A stretch of DNA of 64,000 nt, from NCBI GenBank assembly GCA_009777345.1, contig WRMB01000002.1, positions 34,842 to 98,841 on the forward strand, read 5' to 3'. The notes below the pieces were generated by a model. The model had not been told where the DNA came from and searched no databases. It saw nothing but the letters and a program-made list of their open reading frames with translations. Positions 1-10,495 of the stretch are shown piece by piece. The position numbers were made by a program, and so were the translations under genes. Each line of letters starts with the position of its first letter. The stretch's first letter is position 1. This stretch comes from Micrococcales bacterium. Lineage in GTDB: Bacteria > Actinomycetota > Actinomycetes > Actinomycetales > Cellulomonadaceae.

Positions 1-1
1 C

Positions 2-1240
2 GGGCCGGGGGAGCGGGCCGCGGCCGAGTACGTCGTGGGCCTGCTCCAGGACGTCGGGTTCGACCTGGAGGTGTTCGAGTCCCGGCCGGGCCGCACCTCG
101 GTGGTGACCCGCTGGGAGGGCCGCGACCCGGACCGTCCGGCGCTGGTGCTGCACGGCCACCTGGACGTCGTACCCGCTGTGCGGCACGGAGGGGCCGACG
201 ACTGGCAGGTGGACCCGTTCGCCGGCGAGCTGCACGACGGCCTGGTGTGGGGCCGCGGCGCGGTGGACATGAAGGACATGGACGCCATGATCCTGTCCGT
301 CGTGCGCCAGCGGGTGCGCGAGGGTCGCCCGCCCGCCAGAGACGTGGTGCTGGCTATGTTCGCCGACGAGGAGTCCGGCGGGGTGCTGGGGTCGCACTGG
401 GCCGTCGAGCACCGTCCTGAGCTGTTCGCCGGGGCCACCGAGGCGATCAGCGAGGTCGGTGGCTACTCGGTGGAGGTCGGCGGGCGGCGCGCCTACCTGC
501 TGCAGACCGCGGAGAAGGGCCTGGCCTGGCTGCGTCTGGTCGCCGAGGGCCGCGCCGGGCACGGCTCGGCGGTGAACCCCGACAACCCGGTGACCGAGCT
601 GGCCGCGGCCGTCGCCCGGATCGGGGCGCACCGCTGGCCGCTGCACCTGGTACCCGCCGCCCAGCGGCTCCTAGAAGGCGTGGCCGACCTGGCTGGGCTG
701 CGCTACGACCCGGACGACGAGACCGCGGTGGCCGCGCTGGTCGACGCGCTCGGCCCGGCCGCGCGGTTCGTCGGTGCGACGGTGCGGCAGACCACCACGC
801 CGACGACGCTGACCGCCGGGTACAAGGTCAACGTCGTGCCTGGTCAGGCCCAGGCCGGGGTCGACGCCCGGTTCCTGCCGGGCACCGAGGACGAGCTCAT
901 GGCGCAGATCGCTGCGCTGGCCGGACCGGGAGTCCGCGTCGAGGTCCAGCACCGCGACGCGGCCCTGGAGGCCCCGGTGGACGCCCCGCTGGTCGCGGCG
1001 ATGACGGCGGCGGTCACCGCCGAGGACCCCGGCGCCGTCGTGCTGCCCTACCTGCTGTCGGCCGGGACGGACAACAAGGCGCTGAGCCGGCTCGGCATCG
1101 CCGGGTACGGTTTCGCGCCCCTGCGGCTGCCCGCCGACCTGGACTTCCCGGCGATGTTCCACGGGGTGGACGAGCGGGTCCCGACCGATGCCCTGGTGTT
1201 CGGCACCCGGGTGCTGGACCGGCTGCTCGACACGGTGTGA
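2..1240 (+). CDS. M20 family metallopeptidase (ArgE/DapE/ACY1-like), 5' truncated by window start
   Basis: Frame 2 is open from base 2 (GPGERAAAEYVVGLLQDVGFDLEVFESRPGRTSVV...), upstream of the called start at 35. HGHLDVVP, WGRGAVDMKDMDA and DEESGG motifs are typical of M20 peptidases. Confidence 0.9.
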   Translation, partial: GPGERAAAEYVVGLLQDVGFDLEVFESRPGRTSVVTRWEGRDPDRPALVLHGHLDVVPAVRHGGADDWQVDPFAGELHDGLVWGRGAVDMKDMDAMILSVVRQRVREGRPPARDVVLAMFADEESGGVLGSHWAVEHRPELFAGATEAISEVGGYSVEVGGRRAYLLQTAEKGLAWLRLVAEGRAGHGSAVNPDNPVTELAAAVARIGAHRWPLHLVPAAQRLLEGVADLAGLRYDPDDETAVAALVDALGPAARFVGATVRQTTTPTTLTAGYKVNVVPGQAQAGVDARFLPGTEDELMAQIAALAGPGVRVEVQHRDAALEAPVDAPLVAAMTAAVTAEDPGAVVLPYLLSAGTDNKALSRLGIAGYGFAPLRLPADLDFPAMFHGVDERVPTDALVFGTRVLDRLLDTV

Positions 1241-1503
1241 ACCGGGCGCGCGGGTCACGGTCGCGCGGGCCTGGACGATCCGGTGCGACAGTGCCTCACG
1301 GCGACCGTCGACGTGCAGCGGTGCCGCCGTCAGCAGTGGCCGCCGGTGGCGCCATGCTGCCTCCTCGGTCCGGTCGTTCCGTCACCCGATCGGATGGACA
1401 TGTACTCCCCACCCGCGATCAGTTCGGTCGAACGAGCGAGCTTGTCCGCTTCTCTCGGCGATCAGGTGTGCCATTGTGCCCCGTCCACCGCTACGGTCTG
1501 ATC

Positions 1504-1842
1504 ATGACCGTCGACCCGCGCGCCGCCCTCGATCGCCTCATCGCCGCCCTGGAGGCCCACTACACGGCCGTCGTGGCTCGCACAGACCCGGACGACCCCA
1601 GCGTCGACGACGCCTATGACGTGCTCGCCGACGCCTTCGAGGTCTACGACGACGCGCTAGGCACCGTGCACGGCGAAGCGACCCCGTTCTACCTCGGTGA
1701 GGAGGACGACTCCGACGACGACGACGTGGACGAGGACGACCTCGACGACGGTCTTGACGACGACGGCCTGGACCTCGACGACGACGAGGACGACGTGGAC
1801 GACGACGAGGACGACGAGGACGAGGACGACGACGAGGACTGA
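1504..1842 (+). CDS. small protein with a folded-looking N-terminus and an extremely Asp/Glu-rich C-terminal tail
   Basis: ATG at 1504 in the 1237..1842 ORF; MTVDPRAALDRLIAALEAHYTAVV... followed by ~50 almost exclusively acidic residues to the stop. Confidence 0.75.
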   Translation: MTVDPRAALDRLIAALEAHYTAVVARTDPDDPSVDDAYDVLADAFEVYDDALGTVHGEATPFYLGEEDDSDDDDVDEDDLDDGLDDDGLDLDDDEDDVDDDEDDEDEDDDED

Positions 1843-1915
1843 CCCGCGGGTCGAGCTGAGGCGGCGCTGAGCGACCGGTCCGCTCCCGTGCCGTGGCGGG
1901 CTAAAGTTGCCCTTC

Positions 1916-2908
1916 ATGAGCAACGGCATGGGCCTCCTGGAGGCCGCTTTCATGGGCTTGGTCCAGGGCTTGACCGAGTTCCTGCCGATCTCGTCGTCGG
2001 CGCACATCCGGATCCTCGGCGACCTCACCAATGAGGGCGAGCCGGGTGCCGCGTTCACGGCGATGATCCAGATCGGCACCGAGCTGGCGGTGCTGCTGTA
2101 CTTCCGCCACGACATCGCCCGGATCGTCGTCGCCTGGGTGCGGGCGCTGGCCGGGGCCCAGGGGCGGGGCTGGCGGGCTCGCGTCGGGCTGGGCGGGACC
2201 GCCGTGACCGCCGATCTGGTGGACACCGCGCCGACCCGTCCCCCCACCGCCAGCCGGAGCGGTGGTGCCAGCCACGACGCGCTGATGGGCTGGTTCATCA
2301 TCGTCGGGTCGATCCCGATCGTCGTGCTCGGCCTGCTCTTCAAGGACACCATCGAGTCCACGCTGCGCAACCTGTGGCTCACCGTGGCGATGCTGACCGT
2401 CTTCGCCCTGCTGCTCGGCTGGGCGGACAGGATCGCCCAGCAGCGCCGCGCCCTGGCAGACCTCACCGTCCGGCATGCTCTGCTCTTCGGCCTGTGGCAG
2501 GCGTTGGCGCTGATCCCGGGCGTGTCACGCTCGGGGGGCACGATCACCGGCGGGCTGTTCATGGGCTATACCCGCGAGGCCGCCGCCCGGTACTCGTTCC
2601 TGCTGGCCATGCCCGCGGTGTTCGGTGCGGGGCTGCTCCAGCTGGTCAGCTCGCTGGGCGAGTTCGGCCAGTGCAGCACGACCGAGGGCGTCGCGACCTA
2701 CAACCCTTCGGTCGCCGCGACCCTGGTGGCGACGGTGGTCGCCTTCGTCGTCGGGTACGTCGTCATCATCGGGTTCCTCAAGATCGTCTCGACCTACTCG
2801 TACAAGCCGTTCGTCTACTACCGGCTGGCCCTGGCGGCCGTGGTCGCGCTGCTGCTGCTTACCGGGGTGCTGCATCCCACCCCGGAAGTGACCCAGTGCA
2901 CCGGCTGA
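1916..2908 (+). CDS. uppP: undecaprenyl-diphosphatase UppP/BacA
   Basis: GLVQGLTEFLPISSSAHIRI and PGVSRSGGTITGGLFMGYTREAAARYSFLLAMPAVFGAG motifs. Confidence 0.95.
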   Translation: MSNGMGLLEAAFMGLVQGLTEFLPISSSAHIRILGDLTNEGEPGAAFTAMIQIGTELAVLLYFRHDIARIVVAWVRALAGAQGRGWRARVGLGGTAVTADLVDTAPTRPPTASRSGGASHDALMGWFIIVGSIPIVVLGLLFKDTIESTLRNLWLTVAMLTVFALLLGWADRIAQQRRALADLTVRHALLFGLWQALALIPGVSRSGGTITGGLFMGYTREAAARYSFLLAMPAVFGAGLLQLVSSLGEFGQCSTTEGVATYNPSVAATLVATVVAFVVGYVVIIGFLKIVSTYSYKPFVYYRLALAAVVALLLLTGVLHPTPEVTQCTG

Positions 2909-2932
2909 GCCCCCGCGCCGATCCCAGTGCAT

Positions 2933-2982
2933 GGGTTCCACGCCGATCCACCGTTTCGAAACGGTGGATCGGCGTGGGACCC
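2933..2982. terminator. 50-bp near-perfect palindrome centred on TTCGAA, downstream of uppP
   Basis: GGGTTCCACGCCGATCCACCGTTTCGAAACGGTGGATCGGCGTGGGACCC; a single T:G position in the stem; 25 bp after the uppP stop. Confidence 0.7.
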
Positions 2983-3064
2983 ACGACCTGAGACATCCTT
3001 ATCGGTCTGCTGTTGGGACGGGCGTTGCTGAGACGTCCGGTCGGGCCCGGGATAGTCTGCTTCG

Positions 3065-4309
3065 GTGATTGCCTGGTCTGCCCCGTCGGTGCCCGTGCTG
3101 CCTGGTCCCGCAGACCGTGCTGTGGTGCGGCTGCGCGATGCTTCCGGGCTGCTCAAGGAGTCGGCTGAGGGGCCGTCGGCGACGCTGTACGTGTGCGGGA
3201 TCACCCCGTACGACTCCACCCACCTCGGCCACGCCGCGACCTACCTGGCGTTCGACGTGCTGCGCCGCGCCTGGCTGGACGCTGGTCTGCAGGTGCAGCA
3301 CGCGTCGAACGTCACCGATGTCGACGACCCGCTGCTCGACCGTGCGACGGCCACCGGGGTGGACTGGCGCGACCTGGCCGCCGACCAGACCGCCAGGTTC
3401 TTCCAGGACATGACGGCGCTGCAGGTGCTGCCGCCGGACACCTACCTGGCCGTCAGCGAGACGGTGCCGCAGGTCGCCGAGGTGGTCGCCGCGCTGCTCG
3501 CAGCAGGCGCCGCCTACCAGGTGCCTGCCGACGATATCGCCGGACCCGGTGACGTCTACGCCGACCTGTCGCTGGACCCCGCGTTCGGCTCTGTGTTCTG
3601 TTCTGCCGCGGGCCTGGACGACGCCACGATGCGTGCCCTGTTCGCCGAGCGCGGCGGCGACCCGGACCGCCCGGGCAAACGTCACCCGCTGGACCCGCTG
3701 CTGTGGCGGGCCGAACGTCCCGGCGAACCCGCCTGGGACGCCGCCGCGCTGGGCCGGGGCCGCCCCGGCTGGCACGTCGAGTGCGCCGTCATCGCCGCCG
3801 CCGGTCTGGGCCCGGTCGTCGACGTCCAGGGCGGCGGTCGCGACCTGGTCTTCCCGCACCACGAGATGAGCACGTCCCACGCCCGGCTGCTCGGCACCAC
3901 GGTCCGGGTGCAGGCCCATGCGGGCCTGGTCGCCTACGCCGGGCACAAGATGAGCAAGTCCCGGGGCAACCTGGTGTTCGTCCGCACCCTGCTGGCCGAC
4001 GGTGCCGACCCGGCCGCCCTCCGCCTCGCCCTGCACGCCCACCACTACCGCGCCGACTGGGAGTGGACCGACGACCAGCTGGTCGCCGCGCACCAGCGCC
4101 TGGCCCGCTGGCGCGCCGCCGTGGCTCGTCCCTCGGCCGCCCCGGCCGAACCACTGCTGGCCACCGTCCGCGCCGCCCTGGCCGACGACCTGGACACCCC
4201 CGCAGCCCTGGCCGCCATCGACGCCTGGACCCAGGCCGACGGCACCGACCAGACCGCCCCAGGGCTGGTCCGCACCCTCACCGACGCCCTGATGGGCATC
4301 GAGCTGTAG
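3065..4309 (+). CDS. mshC: L-cysteine:1D-myo-inositol 2-amino-2-deoxy-alpha-D-glucopyranoside ligase (mycothiol biosynthesis)
   Basis: Class I CysRS-like: YVCGITPYDSTHLGHAATYL, GGGRDLVFPHHEMS, KMSKSRGN; the MshC-type T-P-Y-D-(S/A)-T-H-L-G-H motif. Confidence 0.93.
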   Translation: MIAWSAPSVPVLPGPADRAVVRLRDASGLLKESAEGPSATLYVCGITPYDSTHLGHAATYLAFDVLRRAWLDAGLQVQHASNVTDVDDPLLDRATATGVDWRDLAADQTARFFQDMTALQVLPPDTYLAVSETVPQVAEVVAALLAAGAAYQVPADDIAGPGDVYADLSLDPAFGSVFCSAAGLDDATMRALFAERGGDPDRPGKRHPLDPLLWRAERPGEPAWDAAALGRGRPGWHVECAVIAAAGLGPVVDVQGGGRDLVFPHHEMSTSHARLLGTTVRVQAHAGLVAYAGHKMSKSRGNLVFVRTLLADGADPAALRLALHAHHYRADWEWTDDQLVAAHQRLARWRAAVARPSAAPAEPLLATVRAALADDLDTPAALAAIDAWTQADGTDQTAPGLVRTLTDALMGIEL

Positions 4310-4449
4310 GACGCATGCGATACCGTTTCAACGGGTCGCAGAAGACGCTTTCCGCCTGGTCGTCAGGGCGGCCGTCTCGAGAAGAGAGAAGACACCCTTG
4401 CGTGCAGCGAGGGTCATGGGGATGCGTACCGTCTCGGTCGTGCAGCCGC

Positions 4450-5292
4450 TCAGCCCTGGTCGCGGCGGCGCAGGTAGCGTTCGAACTCCTGGGCGATGGC
4501 CTCGCCGGTGGCCTCCGGCAGGTCGGCGGTGTCCTTGGCCTCTTCCAGGTGGCGCACGTACTCGCCGATCTCGGCGTCGTCGGAGGCCAGCTCGTCGACG
4601 CCCTGCTGCCAGGCCTGGGCGTCCTCGGCGAGGTCGCCGACCTCCAGGGACTGGCCGAGCAGCTTCTCCACCCCGCCGAGCAGGGCCAGGGTCGCCTTCG
4701 GTGACGGCGGGTGGGCGACGTAGTGGGGCACCGCCGCCCACAGCGCGACCGTCGCCAGGCCGCGGCGCCGGGCTTCCGCGGCGAGCACCCCGACGATCCC
4801 GACCGGGCCCTCGTAGGTGCTCGGCTCCAGGTCCAGCAGGGCGCGTACCTTGGCGTCCTCGCTGCTCATCGTCACCGGGATAGGGCGGGTGTGCGGCACG
4901 TCGGCCAGCAGCGCGCCCACCGTGACCACGGTGTGCACCCGCTGCTCGACGGCCCGGTCGAGCAGGTCGGCGCAGAACCGGCGCCAGCGCAGCGACGGCT
5001 CGTAGCCCTGCGCCAGGACCACCCGGCGACGACCGACCTTGGTCACGGACAGCGTGGTCGTGGGCCAGACCAGCTCGCGGTGGCCGTCCTCGTCGGCTTC
5101 GATGGTCGGGCGGTTCACCTGGAAGTCGTGGTACTCCTCGGGGTCCAGCGCGGCGACGCGCCGGGCGGACCACACCTCGTGCAGGTGCTCCAGGGCGTCG
5201 CTGGCCGCACTGCCGGCGTCGTTCCAGCCTTCGAAGGCTGCGAGCATCACGGTCTGGTCCCCGGGCAGTGCCCCCGATCGTCGTGCGCTCAC
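4450..5292 (-). CDS. PAC2 family protein
   Basis: MLAAFEGWNDAGSAASDALEHL and TVGALLADVPHTRPIPVTMSSEDA are characteristic of actinobacterial PAC2 proteins; typically next to mshC. Confidence 0.88.
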   Translation of the reverse strand: MSARRSGALPGDQTVMLAAFEGWNDAGSAASDALEHLHEVWSARRVAALDPEEYHDFQVNRPTIEADEDGHRELVWPTTTLSVTKVGRRRVVLAQGYEPSLRWRRFCADLLDRAVEQRVHTVVTVGALLADVPHTRPIPVTMSSEDAKVRALLDLEPSTYEGPVGIVGVLAAEARRRGLATVALWAAVPHYVAHPPSPKATLALLGGVEKLLGQSLEVGDLAEDAQAWQQGVDELASDDAEIGEYVRHLEEAKDTADLPEATGEAIAQEFERYLRRRDQG

Positions 5293-5379
5293 TCATCCAG
5301 CCTACGCAACCGCGGCAGGTCTTGGCGGTCAGGACGGGCCCGGACCCTGGTGTCGCGGGCGCGACACTACGCTGGTCGG

Positions 5380-7520
<2,141 letters not shown>

Positions 7521-7612
7521 CCGAACGGGTGTTGACACTCCCGGCTACCCTCGATGTGTCCGACCCCACTGTCCTCAGTCTTGCGGTACCAACAGGAAGT
7601 CGGAGGGCCATC

Positions 7613-9229
7613 ATGACCGACCCGACGTACCAGCACCGCGAGCTGGCGTTGCTCGCAGCCAAGAACGAACGGCTGACCGCGGCGCTGGTCGCGGCCCGGG
7701 AGCAGATCGTCGAGCTCAAGCGTCAGGTGGACGACCTGGCCAAGCCCCCGGGGACGTACGCGACCTTCGTCGCCGCCCACGACGACGGCACCGTCGACGT
7801 GGTGGCCGCGGGCCGCAAGATGCACGTCGCGGTGACTCCGACCCTGGACGTCGCCGACCTGCTGCCCGGTCAGGAGGTCATGCTCAACGAGGCGCTGACC
7901 GTGGTCCGGGTGGCCGGGTACGAGCAGGTCGGCGAGCTGGTCACCGTCTCCGAGCTGCTCGGCGACGACCGGGCGCTGGTCGTCGGCCGCGGCGACGAGG
8001 AACGGGTCGTGCGTTTCGCCGGGCAGGTCGCCGACGCCGGGGTGCGGGTCGGCGACACGTTGACCATCGACTCGCGCTCCGGGTTCGTCTTCGAGGTGAT
8101 CCCCAAGGCCGAGGTCCAGGACCTGGTCCTGGAAGAGGTCCCCGATATCGGTTATGACGATATCGGTGGTCTGGGCCCGCAGATCGGCGCGATCCGTGAC
8201 GCCGTCGAGCTGCCGTTCGCCCACCCCGAGCTGTTCGCCGAGCACGGGCTGAAAGCCCCCAAGGGCATCTTGCTGTACGGCCCGCCGGGTTGCGGCAAGA
8301 CGCTCATCGCCAAGGCCGTGGCCCATTCCCTGGCCGCCGCGGCGCGGGCCAAGAGCGGGGACGAGGCCGACGAACGGGCCTTCTTCCTCAACGTCAAAGG
8401 CCCCGAGCTGCTGAACAAGTACGTGGGGGAGACCGAGCGGCATATCCGGCTGATCTTCGCCCGGGCGCGGGAGAAGGCCTCCGAAGGGCACCCCGTCGTG
8501 GTGTTCTTCGACGAGATGGAGTCGCTGTTCCGCACCCGCGGCACCGGGGTGTCGTCGGACGTGGAGACGACGATCGTCCCGCAGCTGCTCAGCGAGATCG
8601 ACGGGGTGGAACGGCTGGAGAACGTCATCGTCATCGGCGCGTCCAACCGGGAGGACATGATCGACCCGGCGATCCTGCGCCCCGGTCGGCTGGACGTGAA
8701 GATCAAGATCGAACGCCCCGACGCCGAGGGCGCCCGGGAGATCTTCGCCAAGTACCTCACCACCGACCTGCCGATCCACGCCGACGACATCGCCGAGCAC
8801 GGTGGCGACAAGACCGCCACGGTCGAGGCGATGATCACCCGCGCCGTGGAGCGCATGTACGCCGAGTCAGAGGAGAACCGGTTCCTGGAGGTCACCTACG
8901 CCTCGGGCGACAAGGAGATCCTGTACTTCAAGGACTTCAACTCCGGCGCGATGATCCAGAACATCGTGGACCGGGCCAAGAAGTCCGCGATCAAAGAGCT
9001 CCTGGACACCGGGCAGCGCGGGATCCGCGTCGAGCACGTCGTCAACGCCTGCGTCGAGGAGTTCCGCGAGAACGAGGACCTGCCCAACACCACCAACCCC
9101 GACGACTGGGCCCGCATCTCCGGCAAGAAGGGCGAACGCATCGTCTTCGTCCGCACCGTCGTCGCCGGCAAGAGCGGCGCGTCGTCCCGCCGCATCGAGA
9201 ACGTCACCAGCACCGGCCAGTACCTGTAG
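7613..9229 (+). CDS. arc: proteasome-associated AAA+ ATPase (ARC/Mpa)
   Basis: ATG at 7613; N-terminal coiled coil, OB domains, [33 protein letters not shown]-terminus ...STGQYL. Confidence 0.95.
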   Translation: MTDPTYQHRELALLAAKNERLTAALVAAREQIVELKRQVDDLAKPPGTYATFVAAHDDGTVDVVAAGRKMHVAVTPTLDVADLLPGQEVMLNEALTVVRVAGYEQVGELVTVSELLGDDRALVVGRGDEERVVRFAGQVADAGVRVGDTLTIDSRSGFVFEVIPKAEVQDLVLEEVPDIGYDDIGGLGPQIGAIRDAVELPFAHPELFAEHGLKAPKGILLYGPPGCGKTLIAKAVAHSLAAAARAKSGDEADERAFFLNVKGPELLNKYVGETERHIRLIFARAREKASEGHPVVVFFDEMESLFRTRGTGVSSDVETTIVPQLLSEIDGVERLENVIVIGASNREDMIDPAILRPGRLDVKIKIERPDAEGAREIFAKYLTTDLPIHADDIAEHGGDKTATVEAMITRAVERMYAESEENRFLEVTYASGDKEILYFKDFNSGAMIQNIVDRAKKSAIKELLDTGQRGIRVEHVVNACVEEFRENEDLPNTTNPDDWARISGKKGERIVFVRTVVAGKSGASSRRIENVTSTGQYL

Positions 9230-9243
9230 CCTCGCCGCAGGTT

Positions 9244-9672
9244 TCAACGGGACGCGACCGCGGGTCGGTCGGGGTCGTCGGTGACGGGGTCGTGGACTGC
9301 GAAGGCGAGTGCGGTGGCGGCGCGGGCGTACTGACGGTCGTGGGTCACGATGACCGGGGTGTCGCTGCGGATCCGTAGTGCGGCAGCCAGGTGCACCGCG
9401 TCCGCTCCGGAGATGACGCCGGGCACGGCGATGGCTTCGTGCATGAGTCTGGGGTCGACCTCTTGGATGTGGAAGTCGCGCAGATAGTCGTCGAGGATCG
9501 AGGCGTCACCGCCGTGGTTGGTGACCAGGTGCCGGGCTTCGACCTCCATGAAGCGTGAGGCGACCAGCGTGTCGCCGCGCGCCAGCAGCTGGTCGTACCA
9601 GTCGCTGGCGGCGGGGGAGCGACGGGTGGCCACGCTGATGAGGATGTTGGTGTCGATGTGCCACAGGGTCAC
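9244..9672 (-). CDS. PIN-domain ribonuclease toxin (VapC-like)
   Basis: WHIDTNILISVATR... with GADAVHLAAAL and VTHDRQYARAA acidic-residue motifs of PIN domains; overlaps the upstream antitoxin by 4 bp. Confidence 0.85.
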   Translation of the reverse strand: MTLWHIDTNILISVATRRSPAASDWYDQLLARGDTLVASRFMEVEARHLVTNHGGDASILDDYLRDFHIQEVDPRLMHEAIAVPGVISGADAVHLAAALRIRSDTPVIVTHDRQYARAATALAFAVHDPVTDDPDRPAVASR

Positions 9673-9950
9673 TGCTGGGCCTCACGCTGGGCCTGGCGTT
9701 CGGCGATCGACTCGGCGACCAGGTCGACCGGCACCTTCAGCACCCGGCGCTTCGTCGGGGTCGGGTCCTGGCGCGGTGGGGTCGTACGGCCTGCCTCGAC
9801 CTCGGCGGCCAGGGTCCTGGCGGGCGCGGTGATGTGCGACAGCCGGTAGGCAGGCACGCCGTCCCGCAGGATGAGCACGTCCTCGCTGTCGGCCATGCGG
9901 ATCGCCGCCGAACGCTGCTGGTTGAACTCCGTCAGGGTCATCGTCACCAT
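9669..9950 (-). CDS. Phd/YefM-type antitoxin
   Basis: MTLTEFNQQRSAAIRMADSEDVLILRDGVPAYRLSHI resembles Phd/YefM N-termini; overlapping cognate toxin. Confidence 0.75.
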   Translation of the reverse strand: MVTMTLTEFNQQRSAAIRMADSEDVLILRDGVPAYRLSHITAPARTLAAEVEAGRTTPPRQDPTPTKRRVLKVPVDLVAESIAERQAQREAQQ

Positions 9951-9951
9951 G

Positions 9952-9966
9952 ATGCTAGACTAGCAT
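9952..9966. promoter_or_regulatory. candidate autoregulatory operator of the Phd/VapC module
   Basis: Perfect 15-bp palindrome ATGCTAGACTAGCAT immediately upstream of the antitoxin start, within an AT-rich patch. Confidence 0.5.
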
Positions 9967-10008
9967 ATTAGTAGCCTGGTCTGCATTACGAGGCGCTGTG
10001 ACCGTCCG

Positions 10009-10068
10009 TGCGACACTTCCACGCCAGAGCGACACTTCGAACTGTCGCTCTGGCGTGGAAGTGTCGCA
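10009..10068. repeat. 60-bp near-perfect palindrome between convergent/adjacent genes
   Basis: TGCGACACTTCCACGCCAGAGCGACACTTCGAACTGTCGCTCTGGCGTGGAAGTGTCGCA; a single C/C mismatch near the centre. Confidence 0.85.
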
Positions 10069-10089
10069 CAGGACGTCGGTCATGCGGCA

Positions 10090-10380
10090 TCAGTCGGTGC
10101 CGAGGGCGAAGGCGGCGTCGAGGTCGTGGCGGGAGTAGGTGCGGAAGGCTATGTAGGTCTGGGTGCGCAGGACGCCTTCGACCTTGCTGACGGCGTCGGC
10201 GATGACGTCGGCCAGCTCTTCGTGCTCGCGGACCCGGACCATGGCGATGAGGTCGACCTCGCCGGTGACCGAGAAGACCTCGGAGACCTGGGGCAGCTCG
10301 GCGACCTGCTGGGCGACCTCCGGGATGCGGGCGGCGTCGGCGTCGATGTGGACGATGGCGGTGATCATGCTTCCCATCAT
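10090..10380 (-). CDS. Lrp/AsnC ligand-binding (RAM) domain protein
   Basis: MITAIVHIDADAARIPEVAQQVAELPQVSEVFSVTGEVDLIAMVRVREHEELADVI...; stand-alone RAM domain without HTH. Confidence 0.88.
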   Translation of the reverse strand: MMGSMITAIVHIDADAARIPEVAQQVAELPQVSEVFSVTGEVDLIAMVRVREHEELADVIADAVSKVEGVLRTQTYIAFRTYSRHDLDAAFALGTD

Positions 10381-10407
10381 GCCGTGCCCGCGGCGGTCGT
10401 GGCGCCT

Positions 10408-10483
10408 CCGGGTCTGGCCGGGTTTCCGCGAATCGGCCGGGTCGGCAGACCCGGCCCACTCACGGAAACCCGGCCAGACCCGG
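10408..10483. repeat. 76-nt nested hairpin (21-bp outer stem, 9-bp inner stem)
   Basis: CCGGGTCTGGCCGGGTTTCCG (10408-10428) is the exact reverse complement of 10463-10483; inner GGCCGGGTC(GGCA)GACCCGGCC at 10435-10456 shares the same centre. Confidence 0.85.
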
Positions 10484-10495
10484 CTGGCGGGTGCT

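Noticed and set aside
1657-2562. 301-aa and overlapping minus-strand ORFs antisense to the acidic protein and uppP
   Set aside because: Antisense shadow ORFs of high-GC coding sequence; the VVVLVLVVLVVV stretch is just the complement of the Asp/Glu tract.
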